From positions 31,852 to 95,851 of IMG/VR virus record IMGVR_UViG_3300002835_006866: a stretch of 64,000 bases of DNA, one strand, 5' to 3'. This DNA is from a virus. Below are positions 57,907 to 64,000 of this stretch, in pieces. Within the stretch, counting starts at the first letter, position 1. Each line of letters begins with the position of its first letter. Made by a program: the position numbers and the translations under genes. The notes beneath the pieces are model-generated. The model worked only from the letters and a program-made list of their open reading frames with translations, did no database searches and was not told where the DNA came from.

Positions 57907-58371
57907 ATGAATGTAAAAAAATATTATATCATGCTTGCCGCTATGGCAGCATTTTTGATGTATTTTCCTTTGGTCAATATGGCCTTGGCTAAAACACCAC
58001 AAGGTGTCATGTATGATGCTCAAATTCTCCGTGTAAGTGATGGTGACACGGTAGTTGTTTCTGCACCATTTTTACCACCACCATTAAAACAAGAGCTTGC
58101 TGTTCGTGTATATGGTGTTGATACTCCAGAAAAAGGCCATCGTGCTCAGTGCCCACAAGAAAATGAAAGAGGGCTACTCGCATCTAAATTTACCACTAAT
58201 GCTGTCGCTAAATCAACTAAAAGACAATTCGTTCTATATGGTTGGGACAAGTTTGGTGGTCGGGTTTTAGGAGATATTATTCTAGATGGCCAAAGTCTAC
58301 GAGCCATGTTGATTCAAAATGGTTTCGCTCGTGAATACTATGGTGAAGCAAAGCAGTCATGGTGTAACTAA
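57907..58371 (+). CDS. secreted thermonuclease-like (SNase) protein
   Basis: 154 residues from the ATG at 57907. Signal peptide or anchor (residues 1-28), then RVSDGDTVVV, VRVYGVDTPEKG with the catalytic Arg/Asp/Glu set, ERGLLASKF and YGWDKFGGRVLGDI with the second Arg. An OB-fold endonuclease of SNase type. Exported, so it would act on DNA or RNA in the periplasm or after lysis. Confidence 0.88.
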   Translation: MNVKKYYIMLAAMAAFLMYFPLVNMALAKTPQGVMYDAQILRVSDGDTVVVSAPFLPPPLKQELAVRVYGVDTPEKGHRAQCPQENERGLLASKFTTNAVAKSTKRQFVLYGWDKFGGRVLGDIILDGQSLRAMLIQNGFAREYYGEAKQSWCN

Positions 58372-58520
58372 TGGCTACCATACACCATTTATGTGATGAA
58401 TGTGGATCAGAATTTACAATTAAATACAATGAAGATGTATGCGAAAGTGATCCAATTCATTGTCCGTTTTGCAGCGCCTACATATTAGAATCCGAAGAAT
58501 ATGATGATGAAGATGATTAA
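58371..58520 (+). CDS. small zinc-ribbon protein
   Basis: 49 residues starting one base inside the previous stop. CDEC near the start and CPFC later make a four-Cys zinc ribbon; the tail is acidic (ESEEYDDEDD). Such proteins are common companions of T4-like accessory genes. Possibly RNA-polymerase- or nucleic-acid-binding. Confidence 0.7.
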   Translation: MATIHHLCDECGSEFTIKYNEDVCESDPIHCPFCSAYILESEEYDDEDD

Positions 58521-58522
58521 TT

Positions 58523-58942
58523 ATGACATGGTATTATGACGGTGTGCCGTTTGAAGAAAGCGGCACACATTTTGGTTTTGTTTATTTGATAGAAAACCTT
58601 ATCACAGGTAGAAAATATATTGGACGCAAATACTTTAGTAAAGCTGGCACAAAGCAGGTCAACGGCAAGAAAAGAAAAATACGAAAAGTTTCTGACTGGG
58701 AAACCTATTGGGGTTCCAACGAAACACTCAAAAGAGAAGTGGCCGAACTAGGCGAACATAACTTCCGCAGAACAATTCTCCACCTCTGTAAAACCAAATC
58801 TGAATGCTCTTATTTTGAATTAAGAGAACAAATGGACCGAAGGGTTCTAGAATCTGATATGTGGTACAATGATTGGGTCTCGGCGAAGATAAGAAAAGAT
58901 CACCTAAAAACTATTGTGCAAAGCAACAAAACTACTAAATAG
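58523..58942 (+). CDS. GIY-YIG-like endonuclease family protein
   Basis: 139 residues. FGFVYLIENLITGRKYIGRKYF is the GIY-YIG core (VYL...YIG), then WETYWGSNETLKREV and FRRTILHLCKTKSECSYFELREQM with the Glu used for metal. It is the single-domain phage type, widespread in T4-like phages. It is not inside a host gene, so it is not clearly a homing nuclease. Confidence 0.78.
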   Translation: MTWYYDGVPFEESGTHFGFVYLIENLITGRKYIGRKYFSKAGTKQVNGKKRKIRKVSDWETYWGSNETLKREVAELGEHNFRRTILHLCKTKSECSYFELREQMDRRVLESDMWYNDWVSAKIRKDHLKTIVQSNKTTK

Positions 58943-58967
58943 AAGGACAGTGCCTAATGGGGCTGTC
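58934..58967 (+). promoter_or_regulatory. late-type promoter (ACTAAATA) followed by a hairpin
   Basis: CTACTAAATAGA at 58932-58943 overlaps the stop of the previous gene. Directly after it GACAG (58946-58950) pairs with CTGTC (58963-58967) around GCCTAATGGG, the decamer also found in the hairpin at 16391. The transcript would carry this hairpin at its 5' end. Confidence 0.45.
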
Positions 58968-58986
58968 TAACCTACAGGAGAAAATT

Positions 58987-59214
58987 ATGTTTCAAGATAT
59001 GTACAAAAACTACCTTATGACACCAGATGCTTTCATCGATGTCCTACAAAACACGAAGAAAAACATTTCAAATGAAATCTTCACCGATAAAACTCTAAGC
59101 AAAATTGCTTCAGACTTCATCGATGCACAAACCACTTTTGCAAAATCAATGGTTAAAATCAATACTACCTTAGCAAAACATGCTATCGAAAGTGTTTCAC
59201 CAAAATCCAATTAA
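58987..59214 (+). CDS. small helical protein, unknown (phasin-like composition)
   Basis: 75 residues from the ATG at 58987 with AGGAG 6-7 nt upstream; the ATG at 58957 lies in the hairpin and is less likely. Nearly all helix, amphipathic, with Lys/Thr/Ala (FAKSMVKINTTLAKHAIESV). Composition recalls phasins or small surface proteins. Function unknown. Confidence 0.6.
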   Translation: MFQDMYKNYLMTPDAFIDVLQNTKKNISNEIFTDKTLSKIASDFIDAQTTFAKSMVKINTTLAKHAIESVSPKSN

Positions 59215-59219
59215 TCATA

Positions 59220-59249
59220 CATATGCCTTGGAGGGATCTGAGGCATATG
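59220..59249 (+). promoter_or_regulatory. start-codon-sequestering hairpin
   Basis: CATATGCCT (59220-59228) pairs perfectly with AGGCATATG (59241-59249), 12-nt loop containing GGAGGG. The ATG of the next gene (59247-59249) is the end of the 3' arm, so folding would hide the start while exposing the ribosome site. Confidence 0.6.
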
Positions 59250-59501
59250 AAAAAACCAATATCAAAAGCCGTGTCTAAAGAATATTTAAATGCGGCATCA
59301 AAAATTCAATCGTGGAATCCAATCGAAAGAAATGGTTGGCTTGTAAAGTTTTCCATATTCAATAACGACCACATTTTAATATTCTTTGTTTCAACCTATA
59401 CTGGGCAAACAATTATACGCCAATTTGAATCTGAAATAGAGGCCATCAATTTCATTAATCATGTTGTAGAATTGAACCCACAATATGCTCAGCACATATA
59501 A
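59247..59501 (+). CDS. small protein, unknown
   Basis: 84 residues. AVSKEYLNAASKIQSWNPIERNGWLVKF then strands (HILIFFVSTYTG) and a helix. The other ATG at 59223 would add eight residues; both are in the hairpin. Unknown fold. Confidence 0.55.
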   Translation: MKKPISKAVSKEYLNAASKIQSWNPIERNGWLVKFSIFNNDHILIFFVSTYTGQTIIRQFESEIEAINFINHVVELNPQYAQHI

Positions 59502-59649
59502 TCCATTTCAGCCAATTATAGATAATTTTAAAAATTATCCCAATAAAGTGGAAAAAGAGTTTCAGCTGAACACCCTGTACTATAAAGAAACAAAAGAGCC
59601 TTTTATCAAAGGCATTTTGGGCCATCAGATATATAAGCCAAACAATTAA
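59485..59649 (+). CDS. small protein, unknown
   Basis: 54 residues: MLSTYNPFQPIIDNFKNYPN and then KVEKEFQLNTLYYKETKEPF. Overlaps the previous gene by 17 bases and ends just before an AAGGAG site for the next. Unknown. Confidence 0.55.
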   Translation: MLSTYNPFQPIIDNFKNYPNKVEKEFQLNTLYYKETKEPFIKGILGHQIYKPNN

Positions 59650-59660
59650 AGGAGTTTATT

Positions 59661-60080
59661 ATGCGAGTGGGATTTACTTGTTCATGTTTTGATTTACTTC
59701 ATGCCGGCCATGTTCTAATGCTCAAAGAAGCAAAAGACCAATGTGATTATCTTATTGTGGGATTACAAACCGATCCAACAATAGATAGAACAACCAAAAA
59801 TAAACCAATTCAAAGTGTGACCGAAAGGTTCATTCAATTATCTGCCGTAAAATATGTTGATGAAATTGTGGTTTACGAGTCAGAGGACGATTTACTCCAA
59901 ATACTCAAAGCCTATAATATAGATGTTAGAATTATCGGCGAAGAGTACAAAGATAAGTTTTTCACGGGTAATGATTTGCCAATGGAAATACACTTCAATA
60001 AAAGAACCCACAAGTTTTCATCTACCGAATTGAGAAACAGGATCGTGAGTGCATATGAGACTGAGATTTACAAAAAATGA
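59661..60080 (+). CDS. cytidylyltransferase-like (TagD/RibF-type) protein
   Basis: 139 residues. FDLLHAGHVLML with HxGH, and KFSSTELRNR with the ISSTxxR-like C-terminal signature. Length and motifs are those of glycerol-3-phosphate cytidylyltransferases. Likely makes a CDP-alcohol or sugar precursor. A second HxGH-type enzyme is part of the 864-residue protein. Confidence 0.85.
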   Translation: MRVGFTCSCFDLLHAGHVLMLKEAKDQCDYLIVGLQTDPTIDRTTKNKPIQSVTERFIQLSAVKYVDEIVVYESEDDLLQILKAYNIDVRIIGEEYKDKFFTGNDLPMEIHFNKRTHKFSSTELRNRIVSAYETEIYKK

Positions 60081-60213
60081 ATTAAAAGATGCTAAACTAC
60101 TAGCGGAAGAACTATCCACTTATGGACACCCTGAACCATTGTGTGAGCGGGCGGCAATATTAATAATGAAAATGGTAGAAGAATTAGAAAAAGAAAATTA
60201 TGAACAAGTTTGA
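60055..60213 (+). CDS. small helical protein
   Basis: 52 residues: MRLRFTKNELKDAKLLAEEL then YGHPEPLCERAAILIMKMV. Starts 26 bases before the end of the previous gene. Looks like two helices; unknown function. Confidence 0.55.
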   Translation: MRLRFTKNELKDAKLLAEELSTYGHPEPLCERAAILIMKMVEELEKENYEQV

Positions 60214-60310
60214 TTGGTTTTTATGCGGCTTCATTGCCGCATATTTGATTTTGGCTATAGTAAAATTAAACATTATTGGAAACATTATGCAAATGTTTAA
60301 GGATTGGTGA
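60200..60310 (+). CDS. tiny single-span membrane protein
   Basis: 36 residues with FLCGFIAAYLILAIV as a membrane helix. Overlaps both neighbours (its TGA shares a base with the next ATG). Unknown. Confidence 0.5.
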   Translation: MNKFDWFLCGFIAAYLILAIVKLNIIGNIMQMFKDW

Positions 60311-60714
60311 TGAGTGAATTGAAAAGTGTAGATGTTTTGATTGATGATGTAAAGAAAGATTATCCTCCAGTGGTTGACCATGCCTCAGTGATGCGTTGGA
60401 ATTCTGGTGTTGGCAACAGTGTACGTGGTGTCGGCAGTATTAATGGCAATGTGACAAATGCTTCACTTGATTTAATCAAAGGCCAAATGGTCACGGCTCA
60501 AATGTCTATTGATGCCAATGAAGCCATACAAATGGATGACATTGAACTGAAAAATCGATTGATTACAAAATTAGTAAGAGAATTGATGAATGGCCATTAT
60601 ATTGAATTCACCAAACAGCAAGATTACGCTAGTATGGAAACAACCATTCGTGCTAGAATATTTGTAACACCCGATGAGCAAGTGCGGTTGCTTCGAATGA
60701 ATCAAAAGGGCTGA
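60310..60714 (+). CDS. conserved-looking protein, unknown
   Basis: 134 residues from the ATG overlapping the previous stop. Helical C-terminal half (LKNRLITKLVRELMNGHYIEFTK) ends in TTIRARIFVTPDEQVRLL. Its HASVMRWNSGVGN block suggests a specific family, but I cannot name it. Confidence 0.6.
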   Translation: MSELKSVDVLIDDVKKDYPPVVDHASVMRWNSGVGNSVRGVGSINGNVTNASLDLIKGQMVTAQMSIDANEAIQMDDIELKNRLITKLVRELMNGHYIEFTKQQDYASMETTIRARIFVTPDEQVRLLRMNQKG

Positions 60715-60716
60715 TA

Positions 60717-60932
60717 ATGAGCGATACTGAATTCAAAGATATGGTCTTTGATATTGATGAGGCCTTGGCCACAATTGCAATGAAATATGAAATGCACCCA
60801 TTGACCATGTCAGCCTACGTTTTAGCCCGCCTTGTTGTGGCAAATGAGTTTGTTGGTAGCCAAAAAGAATTTTCATTGGTTCTCGATAAAGCAAAAGATA
60901 CGATACAAAAAAACGCTCAGCCACTACACTAA
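60717..60932 (+). CDS. small helical protein
   Basis: 71 residues with a TAATG-type junction to the preceding gene. MSDTEFKDMVFDIDEALATIAMKYEMHP, helical, acidic. Unknown. Confidence 0.55.
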   Translation: MSDTEFKDMVFDIDEALATIAMKYEMHPLTMSAYVLARLVVANEFVGSQKEFSLVLDKAKDTIQKNAQPLH

Positions 60933-60949
60933 AAGGTTAAATAATAGGT

Positions 60950-61213
60950 ATGAATAACCTATTAAAGTTTTTACCCCAGATACTAGAATCATTACCAATG
61001 GTTGCAAAGTATCTGAAATACCTTCCAATCTTAATGGTTCTGGCGGTCATAGGCTATGCTGTATACTATTTCGCCACCTCTTACCGTGATCCATATAAAT
61101 GTGTAGATAATGAGGTTTACCAGCAAATAAGAATTGATTCTGGCGTTTATGTTTTCAAGGGTGGTTATTGTGTCGATGAAAAGATACAGATTGGATCACC
61201 TAAGGAAAAATAA
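60950..61213 (+). CDS. single-span membrane protein
   Basis: 87 residues. Membrane segment IVMLAVIGYAVYYFATS-like at about 25-44, then a short Cys-containing domain (CVDNEVYQQ..GGYCVDE). Unknown. Confidence 0.55.
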   Translation: MNNLLKFLPQILESLPMVAKYLKYLPILMVLAVIGYAVYYFATSYRDPYKCVDNEVYQQIRIDSGVYVFKGGYCVDEKIQIGSPKEK

Positions 61214-61428
61214 TGTCCGATGATAACGAAGATGTAAAGTCACAGCTAAGTAAATACAAACCTAAGAAAAAAAAGATGGCCGTTCCAAAAGAGTTTTTGG
61301 AGGGTGCCAATAGTTATGATGATAAACTAAACTTGGTCAAGATACTAAGTGAGCGTGAAAAGAATCGAGTGGTGTTAATTGTTCGATCAATGCTCAAAGA
61401 TGCCGTAAAAAAGAAGGATAGAGTATGA
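61213..61428 (+). CDS. small basic helical protein
   Basis: 71 residues, acidic first 10, then KYKPKKKKMAVPKEF and a helix with LVKILSEREKNRVVLIVRSML. Overlaps neighbours by 1-4 bases. Fliming the middle, it recalls small flagellar-type or adaptor helices but no assignment is made. Confidence 0.5.
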   Translation: MSDDNEDVKSQLSKYKPKKKKMAVPKEFLEGANSYDDKLNLVKILSEREKNRVVLIVRSMLKDAVKKKDRV

Positions 61429-61655
61429 TGCACATTAATTTTTTGTTCTGGTGGGCAACCATGACCTTTGCCATATCAAGAGGTGATATACTTGGCATTT
61501 GCCTCGCTGGCTTTGGTTTTATGTTTATAATGGTTCTAATTGAGGAATATGAATATGTTCGAGATGAGACTACTAGCAAAATCAGACGGGAAGGCAGTCT
61601 TGCAGTACCGAGTAAAAGAAGATCCAGATCCGGTGAACAACGGCCTCTATTTTAA
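61425..61655 (+). CDS. small membrane protein
   Basis: 76 residues. Two hydrophobic stretches (FLFWWATMTFAISRG, ILGICLAGFGFMFIMVLI) and a basic Arg/Ser-rich tail. Overlaps the next gene by 101 bases in another frame; overlapping reading frames make one of the two C-terminal ends uncertain. Confidence 0.5.
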   Translation: MMHINFLFWWATMTFAISRGDILGICLAGFGFMFIMVLIEEYEYVRDETTSKIRREGSLAVPSKRRSRSGEQRPLF

Positions 61656-61713
61656 ACACCTAGTTTGGTCAGAGTGGAAAAATGTACCCGTTTGCCATGA
61701 GGACAAACAATGA
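61555..61713 (+). CDS. small protein overlapping the previous gene
   Basis: 52 residues: MFEMRLLAKSDGKAVLQYRV then KEDPDPVNNGLYFKHLVWSEW. The overlap and the fit of the next ATG support it. Unknown. Confidence 0.5.
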   Translation: MFEMRLLAKSDGKAVLQYRVKEDPDPVNNGLYFKHLVWSEWKNVPVCHEDKQ

Positions 61714-61871
61714 CCTGGGCTCTAGTTTTTTGGCTCAGTGTGCCAACCAATTTTGTCATACACACCAATTTCTCTACTGAAAAAGAATGTATCGCCGAAC
61801 AGGAGAAATGGACCAAACGATTTAATCATGTGAAATCACAATTAATTGCTGAATGTAGAAAATATGAATGA
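61710..61871 (+). CDS. small protein with hydrophobic N terminus
   Basis: 53 residues: TWALVFWLSVPTNFVIHTNF followed by a Glu/Lys helix and Cys pair. ATGA overlap with the previous stop. Possibly exported. Unknown. Confidence 0.5.
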   Translation: MTWALVFWLSVPTNFVIHTNFSTEKECIAEQEKWTKRFNHVKSQLIAECRKYE

Positions 61872-62109
61872 ATACAAGTGGGAACGATTTGGCGAAAAAC
61901 ACTATTATCATAATGTAGCCACAGGCAGAATCGTAGGTGCCGTAAGCAAGATAGCACTCCAAGAAGTATGGATATCCCTAGTCTACATTGGCGAATACAG
62001 TTTTACCGTTCAAGATGAAAAACACCTAGGGCAATACATTTCACTTGATTTTGCCAAAGAAGCCACACAAAGATTTTGGGACATTCAGAATAGGACATTG
62101 TTAGAATGA
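61864..62109 (+). CDS. small protein, unknown
   Basis: 81 residues from the ATG at 61864. EYKWERFGEKHYYHNVATGRIVGAVSKI looks like a WW-like or small beta unit (repeated aromatic strands), then a helix. The stop overlaps the next ATG. Common in phages as an uncharacterised family. Confidence 0.55.
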   Translation: MNEYKWERFGEKHYYHNVATGRIVGAVSKIALQEVWISLVYIGEYSFTVQDEKHLGQYISLDFAKEATQRFWDIQNRTLLE

Positions 62110-62363
62110 ACGAACAAATTAAAGCTCTGATGATTAAACATGGCCTCCACCAATATATCAGTGAGGATTGCCAACACCGTATGGAAATGCTGGCCGAGTT
62201 ACTCATCCAAGAATGTATAAACTGCTGTGGTGCTCAGGCCGATAAAAAGAATATACGCCAACGATTTGGATTACCTATAGAGAGCAATATAAAGTATCCA
62301 AGTGTAGAACCACAAGGACACCATACACAATATGGCCGAAGGTATGATAAACCTAGTGTGTGA
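62106..62363 (+). CDS. small Cys-containing helical protein
   Basis: 85 residues. N-terminal helices with LIQECINCCGAQADKK and a basic His/Arg-rich tail. Frequent in T4-like phages of this type; function unknown. After it 50 bases contain three short GTGG-type repeats only. Confidence 0.5.
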   Translation: MNEQIKALMIKHGLHQYISEDCQHRMEMLAELLIQECINCCGAQADKKNIRQRFGLPIESNIKYPSVEPQGHHTQYGRRYDKPSV

Positions 62364-62415
62364 AATAGTGGAGAAAAGTGGTAAAAAGTGGTAGTAACCG
62401 AATGGGAGTATAAGA

Positions 62416-62736
62416 TTGCCAGGAGTGTATAGGGAGAAGGATTGTCCGGCCTGCGGTGGAAAACACCGGAAAAAGGGCTTATATTGCTCCCAGGCATGCT
62501 CAAATACCTCCAGGACTTATACCAACGAAACAAAAAACAAAATCTCCAGAGGACTCAGAGAATACTATAAAACACCCGAAGGTATTGCCCTGGCCACTGT
62601 GAATAATCGCCGAGTAAATGCCGATAAGCGAGGCGAAGAGCCACCAGTAACAATAGACCAATTCGCCGTCGATATACCCGAATTACCTCCCGACCTATAC
62701 GATTATACTAATTACGATAAGGCCGAGGACTGGTGA
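62416..62736 (+). CDS. zinc-finger/NUMOD3-like protein
   Basis: 106 residues with a TTG start (GGGAG 8 nt upstream). CPACGG..YCSQAC forms a zinc finger; NKISRGLREYYKTPEGIA resembles the NUMOD3 DNA-binding helix of homing nucleases. The nuclease domain itself is absent. Acidic Pro-rich C terminus. Confidence 0.65.
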   Translation: MPGVYREKDCPACGGKHRKKGLYCSQACSNTSRTYTNETKNKISRGLREYYKTPEGIALATVNNRRVNADKRGEEPPVTIDQFAVDIPELPPDLYDYTNYDKAEDW

Positions 62737-62812
62737 TCCACCCTCCCTCTTCCGCCCTCCATTCTATACTAAAACCCAAGGCCTGTCTGTAGTTTTTATA
62801 CAACAGCGGGCC

Positions 62813-62840
62813 TTGACTTTTACCGCATTTTCTGTATAAT
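62813..62840 (+). promoter_or_regulatory. sigma70-type promoter
   Basis: TTGACT (62813-62818), 16-bp spacer, TATAAT (62835-62840). The -35 follows an imperfect long inverted repeat (AAGGCC at about 62778, GGCCTT at 62809-62814). The 134-bp gap from 62737 holds this and a pyrimidine-rich stretch. Confidence 0.8.
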
Positions 62841-62870
62841 GGAACCATAGAAAATTATCAGGAGGACAAG

Positions 62871-63056
62871 ATGTTTACAAAAGAACAACTAGAGGCGGCT
62901 TACAAAGATTTTAAGAATGTGGCTGTTATCGAACCTGCAAAACCTCGCAAGGGAGAGAAAACTTTCAATCTTGATAAGGCTCTCTATAATCGGCCTGAAC
63001 GGCGTGGTACTGTGCGAGGTCGAGGTTATGTAAGCCCTGGTGAGCGAACCACATAA
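62871..63056 (+). CDS. small basic protein
   Basis: 61 residues with AGGAGG 5 nt before the ATG. FTKEQLEAAYKDFKNVAVIEPAKPRKGEKTF then an Arg/Gly end (RGTVRGRG). Own promoter suggests early expression of a nucleic-acid-binding or host take-over protein; inference. Confidence 0.6.
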   Translation: MFTKEQLEAAYKDFKNVAVIEPAKPRKGEKTFNLDKALYNRPERRGTVRGRGYVSPGERTT

Positions 63057-63059
63057 CGC

Positions 63060-63087
63060 TTGACATTCCTGCCTATTTGTGTATAAT
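63060..63087 (+). promoter_or_regulatory. sigma70-type promoter
   Basis: TTGACA (63060-63065), 16-bp spacer, TATAAT (63082-63087), placed immediately after the previous stop. Confidence 0.85.
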
Positions 63088-63121
63088 TGGTTTTGTGATG
63101 AATTGATGAGGAGTTAATAAA

Positions 63122-63427
63122 ATGTTTACTTTTGCTTGTGCTTCTGTTGAGGGTCTGACCCTTGCTCAAAAACGTGAAACTGTCAAGGCTCTCCGTGAGT
63201 CCATTAAGGCTGATATGGCTAATCGAAAATTGTCGAAGGCTCTAACGAAGGAGCTAAAGGCTAAGGCTCGAGTGGAGAAAGCGGCTGCTCGTGAGGTCAA
63301 AAAAGCAGAGCGAATCGCTAAGATGGAAGCGAAACTTGCGGCTCTAAAGGCACCGAAGGTTGGTGCTGCGGCTCGAAAGGCTGCACGTAAGGCAGGTCCT
63401 GTTACTGTGATGGCCCTGGGAGCCTAA
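63122..63427 (+). CDS. Lys/Ala-rich histone-H1-like small protein
   Basis: 101 residues. A short structured-looking start (FTFACASVEGLTLAQKRE) then a long helix almost entirely of Lys, Ala, Glu, Arg (KALTKELKAKARVEKAAAREVKKAER) and an APKVGAAARKAARKAGP tail like histone-H1 or bacterial H1-like proteins. May compact DNA or bind RNA. Own promoter. Confidence 0.6.
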   Translation: MFTFACASVEGLTLAQKRETVKALRESIKADMANRKLSKALTKELKAKARVEKAAAREVKKAERIAKMEAKLAALKAPKVGAAARKAARKAGPVTVMALGA

Positions 63428-63428
63428 T

Positions 63429-63746
63429 ATGAAACTGCTAATCACTACTCAAATTTGGGAGAATTACGCCTGGCGGGAAGATGGCACCATTGGTACTGGA
63501 GCTGATGCGTACTGGAAACCAAAGGGCGGTGGTGATTATGTGGTAAAGAATTTTAAGGACTTCGATAAGACCACAGGGGTTGTCGTGGCGCTCCGTAGTC
63601 AGATTGAAATTGATAACGATTACTTCCGTGAGCATATCCTTGACTGGGAGGTGGTGCCTGATGATTACTTGACCGAGTTTGAGCGATCCCAGCTAGAATT
63701 CGATGGCCAGATCCTGTACCCTGCTCGGGAGTTATCACTTTCATAA
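63429..63746 (+). CDS. conserved phage protein, unknown
   Basis: 105 residues. MKLLITTQIWENYAW, YWKPKGGGDYVVKNF, then an acidic helix. The TTQ-ENY-YWKPKGG pattern is a widespread phage and bacterial small protein. Two bases after the previous stop, so co-transcribed with it. Function unknown. Confidence 0.65.
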   Translation: MKLLITTQIWENYAWREDGTIGTGADAYWKPKGGGDYVVKNFKDFDKTTGVVVALRSQIEIDNDYFREHILDWEVVPDDYLTEFERSQLEFDGQILYPARELSLS

Positions 63747-63759
63747 CAAAAAATATCGC

Positions 63760-63788
63760 TTGACAAAACCCTCCCTTTCTGCCATAAT
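63760..63788 (+). promoter_or_regulatory. sigma70-type promoter
   Basis: TTGACA (63760-63765), 17-bp spacer, CATAAT (63783-63788), directly after the previous stop. Confidence 0.8.
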
Positions 63789-63819
63789 GGCACCGTGATG
63801 AGATGATTTGGAGATTGAG

Positions 63820-63900
63820 ATGATTGCGATTTTGATACTATTTGCGGGTTTGATAATCTGGGGCTACCTGGCTCACGGTTCTGTTACTACTTTGGGGTGA
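63820..63900 (+). CDS. tiny membrane peptide
   Basis: 26 residues: MIAILILFAGLIIWGYLAHG plus a short end. GGAGA before the ATG and a private promoter argue it is real. One membrane helix. Unknown. Confidence 0.5.
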   Translation: MIAILILFAGLIIWGYLAHGSVTTLG

Positions 63901-63901
63901 T

Positions 63902-63994
63902 ATGATGGAAACAATTGATATTATTTTCAGTGCCCTGGCCATTCTAAGTGGCCTTTACATTGTGTATGATGCTTATCTGGATAGGAGTGTATAA
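63902..63994 (+). CDS. tiny membrane peptide
   Basis: 30 residues with IDIIFSALAILSGLYIVYDA as a membrane helix. It ends TAATG, where a further reading frame begins at 63994 and leaves the window. Unknown. Confidence 0.5.
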   Translation: MMETIDIIFSALAILSGLYIVYDAYLDRSV

Positions 63995-64000
63995 TGTACG

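Noticed and set aside
1-64000. CRISPR arrays, insertion sequences, integrase or attachment sites
   Set aside because: No regularly spaced repeats, transposase or recombinase motifs were seen on either strand.

Overview
The window is a contiguous stretch of an AT-rich, T4-like (Tevenvirinae/cyanomyovirus-type) phage genome. All credible genes lie on the + strand, packed with 1-50 nt overlaps and very few gaps. The core set identifies the lineage: late sigma factor gp55, recombination nuclease gp46/gp47, sliding clamp gp45, clamp loader gp44/gp62, RegA, DNA polymerase gp43, UvsX, helicase gp41 and primase gp61, with NrdA/NrdB/ThyX, Hsp20 and small proteins typical of aquatic T4-like phages. The host is Gram-negative: there is a two-component spanin with an outer-membrane lipoprotein, a phosphate-selective outer-membrane porin and an LpxH-like phosphoesterase. 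No photosynthesis gene is seen. A heterotrophic aquatic proteobacterium is my best guess, at low confidence. No integrase, transposase, CRISPR array or standard tRNA was seen.

Layout: 1-1.4 kb, end of a sugar-modification segment. 1.4-7.4 kb, gp55-47-46, peptide deformylase and a DruA/Mom-like protein. 7.4-11.6 kb, a regulated segment with consensus sigma70 promoters, a tRNA-like RNA, a CobT-like VWA protein, a CobS-like AAA+ ATPase and a winged-helix gene with a pseudoknot-like leader. 11.6-27.1 kb, the replication block (gp45, gp44, gp62, regA, hsp20, dCMP deaminase, rubrerythrin, gp43, a membrane protein, uvsX, gp41). 27.1-29.9 kb, a nuclease-like and a ligase-like protein and an A-type Fe-S carrier. 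29.9-36.3 kb, a glycan island (glycosyltransferases, sugar kinase, nucleotidyltransferase-HAD fusion, epimerase, methyltransferase). 36.3-43.8 kb, virion-associated modular proteins. 44-47 kb, the lysis cassette. 47.1-53.1 kb, gp61, ThyX, NrdA, glutamine-amidotransferase-like protein, thioredoxin, NrdB. 53.2-56.6 kb, a phosphate cassette (PstS, OprO/P-type porin, LpxH-like phosphoesterase). 56.7-64 kb, an accessory region of very small genes, ending in short units each with its own strong promoter.

How it works together: the TTGACA/TATAAT promoters should be read by unmodified host RNA polymerase. A second promoter class, TATAAATA or CTAAATA, precedes phosphate, virion and accessory genes and fits late transcription by gp55 with the gp45 clamp. 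Nucleotide genes feed the replisome, the glycan island may alter virion or host surface sugars, and the phosphate cassette may raise phosphate import during infection. The observations I rate most interesting are a membrane protein sharing a seven-residue clamp-binding-like motif with DNA polymerase, a set of enzymes with T4-like capsid-targeting N termini, the tRNA-like and pseudoknot leader RNAs, and the porin-containing phosphate cassette. All functional calls are from reading sequence only; no database search was run.
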